From the NCBI GenBank assembly GCA_000149265.1, contig CH002783.1, positions 278,181 through 342,180 on the forward strand: a stretch of 64,000 nucleotides of DNA, written 5' to 3'. Below the pieces are notes generated by a model. It worked only from the letters and a program-made list of their open reading frames with translations. It was not told the origin of the DNA and did no database searches. Source of the stretch: Ciona savignyi (Eukaryota > Chordata > Ascidiacea > Phlebobranchia > Cionidae). The position numbers and the translations under genes are program-made. Of this stretch, positions 1-12,192 are shown one piece after another; position 1 is the stretch's first letter, and each line of letters starts with the position of its first letter.

Positions 1-1461
1 CTATAAACAGGTAAAGCTATAAATATACAAAACAACTGCTGTTAGGTTAGGTTCCATCATATTGGTACATAACAACAAATAAACCCTAAACCTAATTACG
101 TATTAAAAAAAAGTTTTATATAAATCATAACAAGTCTTTATAGAATACTGTAAACAAACAATTAAGTACCAGTAACAAATTAACACATCATCTTCATGTT
201 GGCCAACTATTTTTATACAGCACCCAAATAGCTAGTTTTGATTGCTCATTAAACATGTCTTCACAGAATTTAGCCTTGTGTTTAGACTGTTTAGTAATAT
301 GTGTATTTAAATTAGCATGCCATCGTGTTGCATTTGAAACTGTTGTGTGAAATTTACTATATTTTATTCATCTTTACATTCGATAACTTTAATTTCATAT
401 TCCTATGCACCATCAGCATGATGAGCTATCTCCTATAACAATTTTTTCTGCCTGACTTTCTTTATGTTTTTGGTGTATGTTCTTTTATTTCTATTAAGAA
501 GCAAATAAAATTAGGTACTTAGCAGACATTGCTTGTACTAAAACTGAAATCATATATAACACACTGCAATATTTCCGGTAACCTGACAATGGGAGCGAGA
601 CAATCTGACAATTACTCTTGTGATATTACTCAAGCGTTTTCCATTTACCATTCACGCGGGAAAAAAACAAACAAAATATCGGTTTGTCAACAGGCGACGA
701 AGGTCGATAAACGTTCATATATCCTTTAACATGAACTTTACCACCAGCGACATTCTTCCAATACGAAATTTTCACGTTGGTTACTGAATATACAAAAATT
801 CTGTTTTGGAAAGCGGATAAGTATTATCCTTTTCTACATGATTGATCATGCGTAAAATTTACTTTAACTAGGGGTGTAGTAACCTAATGAAATAGGATAG
901 GATATTCATAATTATCCCTGTGAATGGGAAAAGCAAAGGGCATTGACACATGGAAAATCATTAGATTACCTCAGCCCACCGTGTATGATTTAAACGTTTC
1001 TTCAATTCAGTAGATCTGTGGGAATCCCACACGTATTTATAATTGTCTTTCAGTTTATTTTAACAATTAGGTCGCCATGCCATGTGTCCATATTTTGTGC
1101 ATGGGAAGTCACGATTAATTTCTTGTTTTCGACAGCTCAGTCGATGAATTGTTTCCCGCGAGTTCTGTTTAACGCCTTCCAAGCTTTGTGTACAAACATG
1201 TGTTTCCTGTTTTGAGTATTATATAAACTGTGTATAATTCCATAATATCAGAGAGATTATTCGGTGGGCCTCGCTTGGCTAAGCCGTTCTCTCAACCTTA
1301 ACCTATATCTACTTAAGCTATGGCCTGTGTGTAGCCTACAGTGCTTTAACTGACTGCACGCTGCGTGAATACCCAACAATTACCTCACATATGTGTACCC
1401 CTTTGTCTTACCCTAGTTATCAAGTTAGAGCGCTGCTACAGAACATATCATTCCATAGGTT

Positions 1462-1520
1462 TCAGGCAATGTACGTTAAGGGCCTTGTTCAAGTACACAA
1501 CCGACTAGCTTGCAACCAAT
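1462..1520. repeat. Dispersed repeat, copy 1
   Basis: This stretch matches 59394-59455 closely: both read as a conserved 'CCTTG-CAAG' core followed by 'ACACAACCGACTAGCT'. Two copies 58 kb apart on the same strand indicate a dispersed repeat family. I cannot name the family. Confidence 0.5.
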
Positions 1521-4330
1521 TTTAAATCTACAATCCTAAAAAAAAAACCACTAACCCACCAAGTTGAACGTCGATCAGGATTGATTTACAACATTTTATG
1601 ATTGCAATGAAACGGAGACAAGGAATTATAACTAAAACAGTGCTTTTTACAAATTTGTCTTTAGTTACCAACGCTAATACATATACTGAAAAAATAAGAT
1701 AATGTAATATATATAACAACGATTTGATACATTATAACAATCAAAAATTGAAAATCAAGAAATGTAAAGTGTTTCCTAAAACGCGTTAGCCTATTACTAA
1801 CTACAGTCTGTCTTCTAGGCAGTTATAGAGTCCAGCCGTTCTAACTAATACCTTGGAAAATTGGTAGCAGTTTATTGCTTTAATAAAAAAGTTGCTACCA
1901 AACTACTCAGCATGTGTTTAAAGCAAATTAATGATAATAGGAAAATCAGAAGGCGAAAAATTGCGTTACTCATTAGATATAGGCACACGTGTATTATTGC
2001 AATCCAACTATTCTTTCAGTTCGGCGTTCTAGAAGCTTAAGCCTTTGGAAGTTGTACAGATATTGACTTTTGTGGTCAAGGTTTTTTGGAGCATATTTTC
2101 TGCACCAGATTGTCGTCTTCGTAAAGAAAACCACGAGCGGACAATACAGCAACTCTGTAGATCGCAAAAATATTCGCTTTATTAGTTTATATCCCCCCAA
2201 AATATTGTCAAATAAATGGTCCTTATTTGTTCTACGTAGATAATTTAGGAAGCAGGCTAGATAAACGAGTCCATGTTGCTCCGAATAGGTTAATACTAAC
2301 CGAAAATTCGTGTAGTTCAAAACCAGTCAATTACATGTCGTGTTTTTTTGGCTAAGGCTCTAAATAACGCACTTTGTAATAAGCCAAATTCGAATACAAC
2401 ATATTCTGACGAATCTCATAACTATTATGGTTCCCTGCCTCTTAAAAATCGTTAAGTGACATAACGTAGCTAATATCATAAGAGCAATATTTTTCTTGGT
2501 AAACCTGAACCATATGCATCCATTGAGAGGAGCTTTGAATCGGATTTTGTGCTTCATCATTTTCTTTGAACGATCACCGATTAACACAACCTTGCCACCA
2601 CAGTGTTGAATGCGGCGAATCTTCGTTTTCTAATGAAATCAAATGTAAAATTTTAGATTTTTTACATTTCAACATTTAATAGGATCAACAAATGTATAAA
2701 GAAAGCACCATGATCAACATTGGCGGGTAGAAAACATTTGGCGGTTATCTTTAGGCTTATCTCTTGTTATTTCGTACATTACCCGGTACTTTGTAATATC
2801 AGCTGGCTCTCAAAGACGTATCTGTAACGTACCTTACTTTGAACCAGGGAAGGTATTCCACAGTGCTCTCTGTCGGTTGAGATCTTAATCAGGAAAGCAA
2901 CAAAACGCATTGTTTTTAAGGATGTTGATATTTGCACTGAAAAGTAATGTTAACTATTATACTTTTATCTATTAAGAAGGTATTAAAATATATTACATGC
3001 AAATTTCTTCCCAGGACGGTACTTTCTGGTTTTTGTTAGCCTGAAGAGTCGCAAAGAGTAAATGGGACTTCTCAGTGCAGACCTTCGCCAGTTAGATCGC
3101 GGGGGAAACTCCAAAGAAAAACCTTCCGCACAGTTATCTGTAACAGAAAAAAGTTTTAATATATGGTTGGCGTAATACTACTTAAAACCTCTATGCGCGG
3201 CAGAAAGTGACGAGTGGTACCCCCTCTTAGTCATTGTTTTTAAACGAGTGTTTTGCTGAGTCACAATGGTAGTGATTCCCCAATGTTTGTTTGGTTGGAA
3301 GCAGCATGTGCTAGGCTGCACGCCGGTGTTCTCGTTTAGCTGTAAAGTTTTGTAATAGTGGAGCAGTGCTTTGTGAAATAAAGGTGTTGATTGTGCATCT
3401 GCTTGCAGTATGTTATGAAAAATTTGCCGATGTACGGAGGGGTATGGTTTCAAAAATAAATTTTAAGTAAATTTTTGGAGAGTTTTGAGTTTAGGTTAGA
3501 TATCCAAGCTCAAATTTTAAATAATGAAAAATCTAAGACTTTATATGTCCGACATCCGTGTTTGTGAGGTCAGTTTGCTTCGGAGAGATGGGAAGAATAA
3601 TTAGTTGAACGCCTCCTAAAAATATTTTCGTTTTCAGGCTTAAGTATTGTTAAGAGTTAACTTCTTTAGGAAAACGAAGCTCGCGGTATACGTGCATGTA
3701 ACAAGAATGTAAATGGGAAAAAATCGGGAAAGGGACGTTATCCTAACGGGTAATCGCCAAATTATCTCACGCCTTATAGAGTTGTAGTAATTTTGCTCGA
3801 TAAGACGGGATACCTATATGTTTATCCCACTGGATGGTAATTCGAACGGCATTATAATACGCGCAGATTGTCTTGTGTGCACAGTCGGATTATAGTCTCC
3901 TAGAATCTTGTCATGTGTTATATACGATTAATATGCAAAACCGGCTGGCACACAACTCTTTTCTGCCGTACATTTAGCGCAAAATCGCTGGGTCAACCGA
4001 CCGGACAAAAAATATACCAACTAAAAATAAACATAACACCATCTGAAAAAGATATAAAACTATTTGTTTTCAACCAATTACCAGGTTCCTCATTTGCTTG
4101 TATACAGCGAAGTTTAAGGGTCGGTTCTGTCTTCCATGACCGCAGTGACGTTTTTAAGGTCGACTTCCAGGTACTGTTTACATTTTCGGGATGCAGAGCG
4201 TTGTCAGAAACTCCAAGCCAACCTTTTTTCGATCCCACCTGCTTATTTAGAATGCTTTAAACTATTTGGCAGTGTGGGCTTTTACACCCCGGCTTAAGGC
4301 AACTTCAACACATCAACCAGGGCAACATTA

Positions 4331-4453
4331 AAATGAGGGAGGGATGAAGGGAAAACAGTAAGAAGGGAAACTGCTCACTAAAACTATGGAAACTCTAACC
4401 CTGCTCAAGGATTTTAGTCAGTTTTCCTTTTTCTCCCTACTTCCCTCTTTCCA
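4331..4453. repeat. MITE-like element, copy 1
   Basis: A short non-coding element whose two ends are inverted repeats: the left end carries GAAGGGAAACTGCTCACTAA and the right end carries a degenerate reverse complement (TTTTAGTCAGTTTTCC...TCCCTACTTCCCTC). A second copy with the same termini lies at 20928-21122. Small size, terminal inverted repeats and no ORF fit a miniature inverted-repeat transposable element. Target-site duplications were not resolved. Confidence 0.5.
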
Positions 4454-5391
4454 GTCAACCGTGTTTATCACGAAATATAAAAAAATGCTGAAAGTACGTT
4501 TATGTGATGAATTTATTAAGCGTTGTTCCGTGAAGGGTGAGGCAAGCACAATAATGCGTTAATTAGTACTACAATTTAGAATTTTCCGTTGAAATTCTAT
4601 GTTTCTCGCGTGGTCTCATGGCACTCTAGCGGCATCTCGTGCTCCATCATTGGTTATAAAAAGATTTAAACCGGTTTACATCCAATCTTTGTTTCAGAGG
4701 TTATATAATTGTTTGGTGGTCGGCAGTTATGTTTTACGATGTTTACTATATTTTATTACCTTAGAACCAACAAGCCATCCACCGTTACGGCGGCGTGTTG
4801 ATTTATACCGGGAAAGGTAAACTGAGTATTTCATGAGCTTTCTTCGTTTCAATTGATCCACTGACCTTGAAATAGGAATATACAGCATGAAAATAAACAT
4901 ACATTTTAATTTGCTGTAGCGACCTTAAAAGCTTAAATATGAAAATGCGCTAAATAGGTATAAATTATGGCTTTGATTTTAAAACATTTCGTTGCTTAAT
5001 ATTGCCCAATCGTTATATTGTCATTAAATTTGTATTGTGAAAACAAGTAAAAAACATCAAATGTATATAGGACATTAATTTAAAATAACTAGAAAAAGTA
5101 ATAAATTAGCAACGGCACATAAAGGGTAAAGCTAAGTTTTCAAAGTTGTACATATAACGTAATGCATGTTGATCCCCAGGAAAGGTAGTACGGGCGTTAT
5201 AACCCCTACCTCGGGACCATAGTCGGGCCGCAGGAGCTATTGCATCGTGGTGACTATGTAAATACTTGTTACAGTTTCACCCATTAATAACAATTATTTT
5301 ATTATTGGGACCGCCAACAGTTGGATTTTCTAAATTAGTTTTTCCATTGTAGGGCAGAAATTGATTGTGTAAGGACATATAAATGTATATG

Positions 5392-5397
5392 TTTATT
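5392..5397 (-). terminator. Polyadenylation signal of the Kazal gene
   Basis: A canonical AATAAA on the minus strand, about 60 bases after the predicted stop codon at 5456. The spacing suits a short 3' UTR and supports the terminal exon choice. Confidence 0.5.
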
Positions 5398-5455
5398 TTT
5401 ACGAGATTGATAATTTTTTTTACCACAAAATAAAAATAATATATATCATATATAA

Positions 5456-8400
5456 TTACCCGGGGAGTTGAAGCTTATATATCGGTGCCCCAAGGTGAAT
5501 TCTATTTGTGTTTTCATACTGTCCCATGTAATAAAGTCTTGGGTGCCGCTGTGAAACGCAATGGTCGAATTTAACGACAGAGCAATTGAGTAAAGGTCGT
5601 GAAGTGGATCTCGGAGACACTCGCATGTCAGCCAACTCCACATTGCTTATAATTCTCGGCGAAGATGCAGCAGCCCGTCCTGAAATATAGAGAGGATTAC
5701 AACCGGCCGAATATTTTTTTATTCAGAAATTATCCCTTTTTTAGAAATTATGAACTTTTTATTTAGTTTATTACGTGGAAAATAACAACTGAAATTATCA
5801 GTGTGCTTGCTCGGTCATCAGTGTTAAAATATTAAAAATATCGAATTTTAAAAGCTACTATGGTAAATGGTGAAACATGATAAAAGCGCCGGTGTACACA
5901 AGATAATAGTTTTTCTTCAATTAATTTGTTGTCATTGTTTTATATTCTCCATACGACGTATGTGTCGGTTGGTGCTATGGTGTGCTGTAAGAAAACGATT
6001 TTAACACAAACTACAACTTGTTTACTGTTATTTGTAAAAGTCCGGTCCATTACAGTTAAGTTCTTTTGTATATAATAATACAGTCATAAATATTTTTAAA
6101 AAACGTTTAAAAAGTATATAAATATAGATAAGACCATAATAATTTTGTGCTTTCGGCAGTTTTTTGGGACAGTTTTGCTTTTGGGTAAAATATATTTGTT
6201 CGGAAGCTTGAATTTCTATTTTAAACTATTTTTTTGTTTCTTAAAGTATCATGAGTAATAAAATAACGGTGATTATTAAAGATAAAATAAATCATAAAAA
6301 TTTAATTAAGCTTGAAACAGAGTTTTAATAAATATGCGATTTCAAAATACCGAAATATCCGCAGTTAACAGCTGTATTTGATCAAGTTGAACGAACTTTG
6401 GAATGATAGTTAAATTCACGTGCAAAAGAAACTAAACACACGGGTGTTAAATATGTCTCGTAAATTTAAGGTTAAGTTTTATGGCTTCTATTTGCCGAGG
6501 AAATATTATTTTAGTGTGGCTTATGGTCGTATATCAGTCAACCATGATATTCTATGTTTTATGATGTGTTAAGTTAAAGTATCGTGGTGTACCAATACAA
6601 ATTTTAAAATTCAACCCTGTTATAACTCTATGCAGTTTCATTCATCCCCTTTTGCCCATTTTAATTTATCTTTGTACGAAAGAATACAAAAGAATAAATT
6701 AAACCCACACACTTTTGTAAAATTAAGTGTCCTCTGTTTATTAACGCGTTCTTTTACTAAATTTCTGCATTTTCGTGTGCTATATAGTGATGAAAAGGTT
6801 GTTTTTATTCCGTGCTAACCCGCTATCGATTATTCGTTTGATCTTTAAATGCTCGATTTATTAAATGACATTGTGTAGTAATTAACTAAACTGTTGTAGG
6901 CTTAAATTCGTTTGATTGGCAAGTTTATACGCAATAACAAAACGGGAAAATCGGTTTGTACGAGTTCAGAAAAAAACAAGTTGGTAATGACTGCTATAAA
7001 AGTCTTACAAACAATAGTCGTTAGCGATATAACTTCTCCTGTTTAAATGTTTAATAAATAAGAGGATATTGGATGACACGCCTTAAACTTAATGTATGTA
7101 ACCAGATAATATCTCGTATATTAGGCGTTGTTGCCACGCGCAAATTACCAATTATTGTTGCGCTGCAGGTGGTCTAAATGTAGCTACTTGTGCCGTACTG
7201 CATACGAATGTTATACTCACTGTCATGTCTGCAAATTCCTCGCTTAGAAACCTCGATCGGTGCTTTGGAAACGCATGCCGCATACTTCAAGTGACACGCA
7301 GATTCATACGTCACATCGTCTGTGCCGCACACGGAGCTCCTCTTGAATGCCAAGCTTGCATACGGGTCATCTCTTAACTGATCGTTGTAGTATACCTTCC
7401 GAGAAGACACGTCTCTGCACTCAATACAGATGCATTTGCCGTTCAAGCACTCCCCGTCCGTCATACAGTCGTATTTGCTAGTGCATCGTCCCGAATCTGT
7501 AAAGCAGGTAAAGGTTTGATTCTAATATCCCTTCACATCCCAAAGGGAAGGAATTTTATTCGCCAGGTAAGAACAGTAAAAGTGTGGCCCATTTACCTAT
7601 TATTTTGATGTTATTGCCGATATCTCCAGATTGGTAAGAAATGGAAAATTTGCGGGTAATCTTTAAAGGGAAAATATATATTCTGTACATTTATTAATTT
7701 TTTTTTATTTGTTTGACATTTACAAAGAAAAAATTGTTACAGCGACTAAAAACGATCTAGTTAGTTATCGTTCGGTGATGCCGGACCTTATCTAAAATCC
7801 GGGGTGATCAAAACCAACCCCTCGCTGTGTTTTAATTCACAGCACTATACTGCTTCCATAGAATATAGATGTCACGGTACGGTGGTGTGACCGAATGGTT
7901 AACGCGATCGATACATATAAAGATTTCTAAACTAAAAAGGCCTTAGTGACAAAACCTTAATGGGTATGAAACTGATCTCGGTTAATAAAAAAATGGATGT
8001 CACGTTTGAATATGTGACTCGGGGCCCATTAGTTTCTTATTGCAGAAACAAACGATATACACCATGAACGTATATGATAAACCATGTGTGATTTTAAACA
8101 GGTAGGCCTAATTATAAAAAACAGGACATTTCTGCTTGATGAACCGTATAGCATACGGTTAAAATTGTTTTTACAAATAGTGGTGGTTAACTAAGGATTT
8201 TCCTGGGGTAAATTGGATTTTTACTTCATTTGTATTTTTTCCTAGTTAATATCTACTATATTTTTGGAATATTTGGAGAAAATAAACCTTTTCACTACCG
8301 AGACACCGGCTATCAAATAAGGTTCAAAAATGCAGAAAAACGGGCTTTGCTCTATCTATTTTTTATCTTTTGGTAATTCCCCTCGGGGTATTTTTAAAAA

Positions 8401-9529
8401 TCGCCTACGCACATCCGCTGTCCAGCACTTACATTCCTTAAATTTTTAACCGGCGTGGCATCTCTTTTTTGCCGAAAATAGCCAAACAAAGTACCACTGT
8501 CAATGAGGTGTTTGGTTATCCGATGTCGGACTACAGAGTACTGCTTCAGGCCGCTGTCAAGCAAGCCTTCAAAAGTGGCGAATACGTAATCAATGCGACA
8601 GCCTTGTTATCCATGATATTAGTCACAACGGCGACAGTAAGCTTTAACATGTCTCCCCGACACATGCCGATATCAACAAGGGCCTGTAAACAGTATTACC
8701 GCCGACTGTAGATGTTGTTCGTGAGTTCTATGAATCATACACCCATAATACGGCTTCTATATAGGGAGTGCTATGCCATAAAACACGATAGGCAAAGTAT
8801 GCGAGTGGAAAATCGTAACTTGTTTTCCAGTTGTAATGGCTACAGCCGGTGGGAAACGACTATTTTCGTTGGAACTGAAAATACGATAAAGGTTGAATGG
8901 TTTGTTTTTCATTTTGTTCCAATACTTTTCGTTCCATCGATTTAATGCAATCAAAAGTGGGGGTGAAAATCGAGGTAACTTTATATAACAACACACTGCA
9001 TAAGCCCGACAACCGGGATGATCGCAACGCGATTCTTACCAATACTCGTGTCATAAGGCCTTCGTTATTCCATCGGGAATATAAAAATATCTTAAAGTAT
9101 ATTTTCTTAAATCAAGGTAAACAAAGAAAAATAATTTCCAACCTTCACAAGGGCCGACATCCTGAATTTGGATTGTTCTCTGGTTTATACATTGATGTTT
9201 TTGGAGCTCGCAATAACTCCTGTATGTAACGCCGTCGTCCCCGCAAATCTCAACTTCGGGAATACCAGTGTTCAAATCGCACGGCAAGTCCGGACAGACG
9301 CAACTCGATTGAGACGGAGATATGAACTGGCATTCGGCACCGAAAAAACACGACATGTCGTCACAAAGCCGGTCACCTGTAAAAGTCAGTATTGATACTT
9401 TTTTTCCAACCGCAAGGTTAAAAACGGAAGCAGTGCTATATTGTAAATATTATTTAAGAAAAAAAACAAGTTTACTTTACCTGTACAAAGTTCTAGGAGA
9501 ATGAATAAGAAAGCCAGAAATTGCAGCAT
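5456..9529 (-). CDS. Secreted two-domain Kazal/follistatin-like protein
   Basis: Four exons with all introns in phase 1: 9529-9481, 9376-9143, 7496-7221 and 5679-5456, giving 260 residues. Exon 1 is a signal peptide (MLQFLAFLFILLELC). Exon 2 has a follistatin-like cysteine cluster, then a Kazal core (CGDDGVTY...YCELQKHQC...GPC). Exon 3 repeats this layout (GRC...C...C, then CGTDDVTY...ACHLKYAAC...GIC). Such modules occur in agrin, follistatin-like proteins and secreted serine-protease inhibitors, so the product is probably extracellular and binds a protease or growth factor; which is unknown. Exon 4 follows a TTTCAG acceptor in the right phase, but its ~75 residues match no family I know, and it is the weakest part of the model. 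If exon 3's donor (GTGAGT) were not used, the frame would end at 7174. A TATA-like run precedes exon 1 and an AATAAA follows exon 4. Confidence 0.75.
7877..7992 (+). repeat. tRNA-derived SINE, copy 1 (degenerate)
   Basis: The left part has a pol III A-box-like stretch (TGACCGAATGGTTAACGCG) followed by CGATACATATA. A degraded B box (GGGTATGAAACTG) and an A-rich tail come next. Copies at 12085 and 25391 share the layout. It lies in intron 2 of the Kazal gene. Confidence 0.55.
8482..8636 (+). CDS. Candidate isolated exon antisense to a Kazal-gene intron
   Basis: An open stretch of 51 codons flanked by a possible acceptor (pyrimidine run then AAAATAG) and a good donor (GCGACA|GTAAGC). It is clearly richer in GC than its surroundings, and the other frames on both strands are broken. 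It would encode an amphipathic segment followed by a hydrophobic one (ATALLSMILVTTAT). No family was recognised and no partner exon was found, so it could be chance or a relic. Confidence 0.2.
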
Positions 9530-9568
9530 TATTATCCAAAGAAGTGTCAGTTCCAAGGCAATGAGAAT

Positions 9569-9580
9569 ATTATATATATA
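9569..9580 (-). promoter_or_regulatory. TATA-like element upstream of the Kazal gene
   Basis: On the minus strand this reads GGGTATATATATAATATT, ending about 40 bases upstream of the ATG at 9529. The position would give a very short 5' UTR. AT-rich DNA makes chance matches common. Confidence 0.35.
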
Positions 9581-11639
9581 CCCTAAAATGTTAAATAACC
9601 GAACATTTGCTATCACAGTAGGCTCACATAAATAGAGACGTCTGTATATACCAAAACCTGTCTCTCCTTTTAGCGGTAACGAACTTCCCGAAATTCAGGT
9701 TGCAAACGATATGAAATCAAACACGTCTGGAAGTGGTTTAGTACGCACAAATATACACACATAACAACACGTCTAACAAGGTCGGGTTAAACGAGTGACG
9801 ACCGTGGAATGAACTTGCTTTAGAAAACATGCAGCATACCGTAGAGAATAGAACCACGATACTGCAGCTTTGGGATTTTTTTTTTTTGACAAAGGGAGAA
9901 AAGTGAAAGTAAGTGTCAGGGTGCGCGTATCGAGTAATCATCGAGGGTGTGCAAATTAGATAAAGCGATTTTCCAATCAGAACTTTGCCTTGCATTGTGG
10001 ATCTTTCAGACACAACGTTCAATGGTGGCTTCCTGTGCAGATTAGATGGGGTTGTGGGTGATAACGATCATAGACAGAACGAAATCGTCGGTTTGAACGC
10101 TTGTTAAGACAGTTTATCAGAGTACTTCCGTCAATTTTATAGGTTTTAATATTTATAAATACAATGTACAGTGCCTTTTTCTGCATTAACATTGTAATTT
10201 AGGGTTTCATCTGATGAAATATATACACACTTCAGTTGCAGGCTCAAACGTTAGCCCAACTTTGGAATGATAATTTGCACACCTTTAAAATACCACCATA
10301 AAGGTGACATGCAAGTGACCTTTACCGATCCAAACAATGTCAGTATTGTACTAAACTTTAGGCGGACATTACACATACTGCGCTTTTCTATTAAGAGTCT
10401 TGGTAGTAGTTTAACGCCATTTACATTTCAATTATACATGTGGTTATCCACGAAACGTCTGGAGCAAATAGACGGAAATCTCATTGCGGCACAAGGTACT
10501 TGGAGTACACGTCTATAAGTAAGCAAGACAAACAGATCGACGGCAGAGTAACGGTTGCCAAACACCAGATAATATGAATTGCTTCTACGGGCCGCTTCAA
10601 TATCACCATAACATGATTTGGAAGCACAGCAAATTGACGCAGCCTTTTCTCAGTCACATGGGGATTAGCAAAACAACAAATAATAAGTTTGAGTACGAAA
10701 ACAGTATAATGCGTCGGCCTGTCAATTATGTCTACAACCCTAAATCGCTCCTGGTTAGTTTAACCATAATCTGCTTTGGGTTTCTACCAGCTGAGTTCGA
10801 ACAGACTGCAAAGCAAAATATGCTTATCAGAGCGAACATAATCCTGTAAAACTTGCATCGCCACCTATCTGACTCATTGCCCAATATATATACACGACCG
10901 CAAACTAATCTAATTTAGCACTTGGAGTTTAGTGCACGCATTTACCAAAGCAATACAGAAAACACTGTTTTATCTTGCACGCCGATCACTTAATCGGGGT
11001 AATTTATAAATTATTTACGCAACAAGCTGTGAGATTCTTCCGTCACTTTTAAAGAAAAATCTCGCCCAATCCGATGACTTAATCCGCGCAATTACACCAC
11101 TGTGACTGTTGACGAGTAAACCGATGACTGGGGCAATAAACTTTAACATTTACAGTAGATCGACTTCCGCCGACAAACATAAGACACTGTATAAATGGCT
11201 GTCTTGGCAGACTTTAAAGAACTTTTATCTTGGTGCTCGGGCTTAGTACCAGCAGACCTTTTCAAACTTGGAACATTCTAGAGCTTGACGACAGCACTCT
11301 TGCACCTGTTGTAAATGTTGTAGCATATAAATCCATATGAAACTGAATGGCATTTTGACTGACAGTATAACTGAAAACGATTTAATTTAATATCTCTCCT
11401 ATTACTTCCAATTTAATATCCATCGTTTCTTACAATTATATATATAAAATTCCATTGATATTAAAAGGGTAAACAAAGTAATTTTTCCTACCCGGGAGTG
11501 CGGACGTATAGACCAAAGTTAGGTAATGCTAGCGACATATCTTTTGTGTTGTAAGGAAAATTAATAATAAAAATACGTCTGGGTAAAATTATGAAATCTC
11601 ATTTTTCTTATTTTGTTCAAGTAAAACCAATCCTGCACA

Positions 11640-11800
11640 AGTGCAATATGCGAGGAAATCTGTGGATGCGAGGTAATCTGAAACTAGGCGTATGATAACG
11701 CTCCCATACGTAATCGCGCGGTAATCTGACGATTGACCATGTGACAACGCAACTTGGGTTTTCCATTAATGGGGATAAACATGAATATCCCATTCTATCT
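11640..11800. repeat. Dispersed GTAATCTGACGATT-type repeat
   Basis: Contains GGTAATCTGACGATTG, then TGTGACAACGC and TTTTCCATTAATGGGGATAAAC. Related sequence occurs at 56275-56405 (TAATCTGACGATTGCC, TGTGATAATGC, then GGGGATAAA) and more weakly at 575-660. It is an unclassified, non-coding dispersed family. Confidence 0.45.
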
Positions 11801-12084
11801 TATCATAAACGAAACCGACCAGTTGCTAATTTGTTGGAATCAAAGCACCCGCCCATTTAGTGAAGTATCAAGCTGTGTTATTTCATTACTTTTGATCAGG
11901 GTTTGTATACCCATGCGATTTTAAACAAACTGACGCATTTATTAAAATATTATTTTTTGAAAATCAAACGTCTGAAAATAAAACAAACGAACTACTTACT
12001 TTTAAAATGGGGATACTTTTTATTTTTAACCGTTTCAATTTACATGTCCAATTCCTTTATGTCACTTAGATCATATGGTAGTGC

Positions 12085-12192
12085 GTCGAACCGCCCGCCG
12101 GTTGTCTGGCTGACTGGTTAACGCGACCGATACATTTACCGACTGCTGTACAAAAACATAATGGGTTCGAAACTTGTCTTGCTTAAAAAAAT
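12085..12192 (+). repeat. tRNA-derived SINE, copy 2
   Basis: Contains the A-box-like TGACTGGTTAACGCGACC, then CGATACATTTACCGACT and a good B box (GGGTTCGAAACT) followed by an A run. It does not fold as a full tRNA gene because the spacing between boxes is too large and a 3' tail follows. Confidence 0.65.

Larger units (their letters stand above)
1..5391. other. Intergenic DNA, no supported gene
   Basis: AT-rich DNA downstream of the Kazal gene. Open frames on both strands (up to 115 codons at 3913-4260 on plus) lack recognisable motifs, splice-consistent partners or a composition change. It holds repeat fragments listed separately (575-660, 1462-1520, 4331-4453). Confidence 0.6.

Noticed and set aside
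3913-4260. 115-codon plus frame
   Set aside because: No domain, no composition change, and an equally open antisense frame; likely chance or repeat debris.
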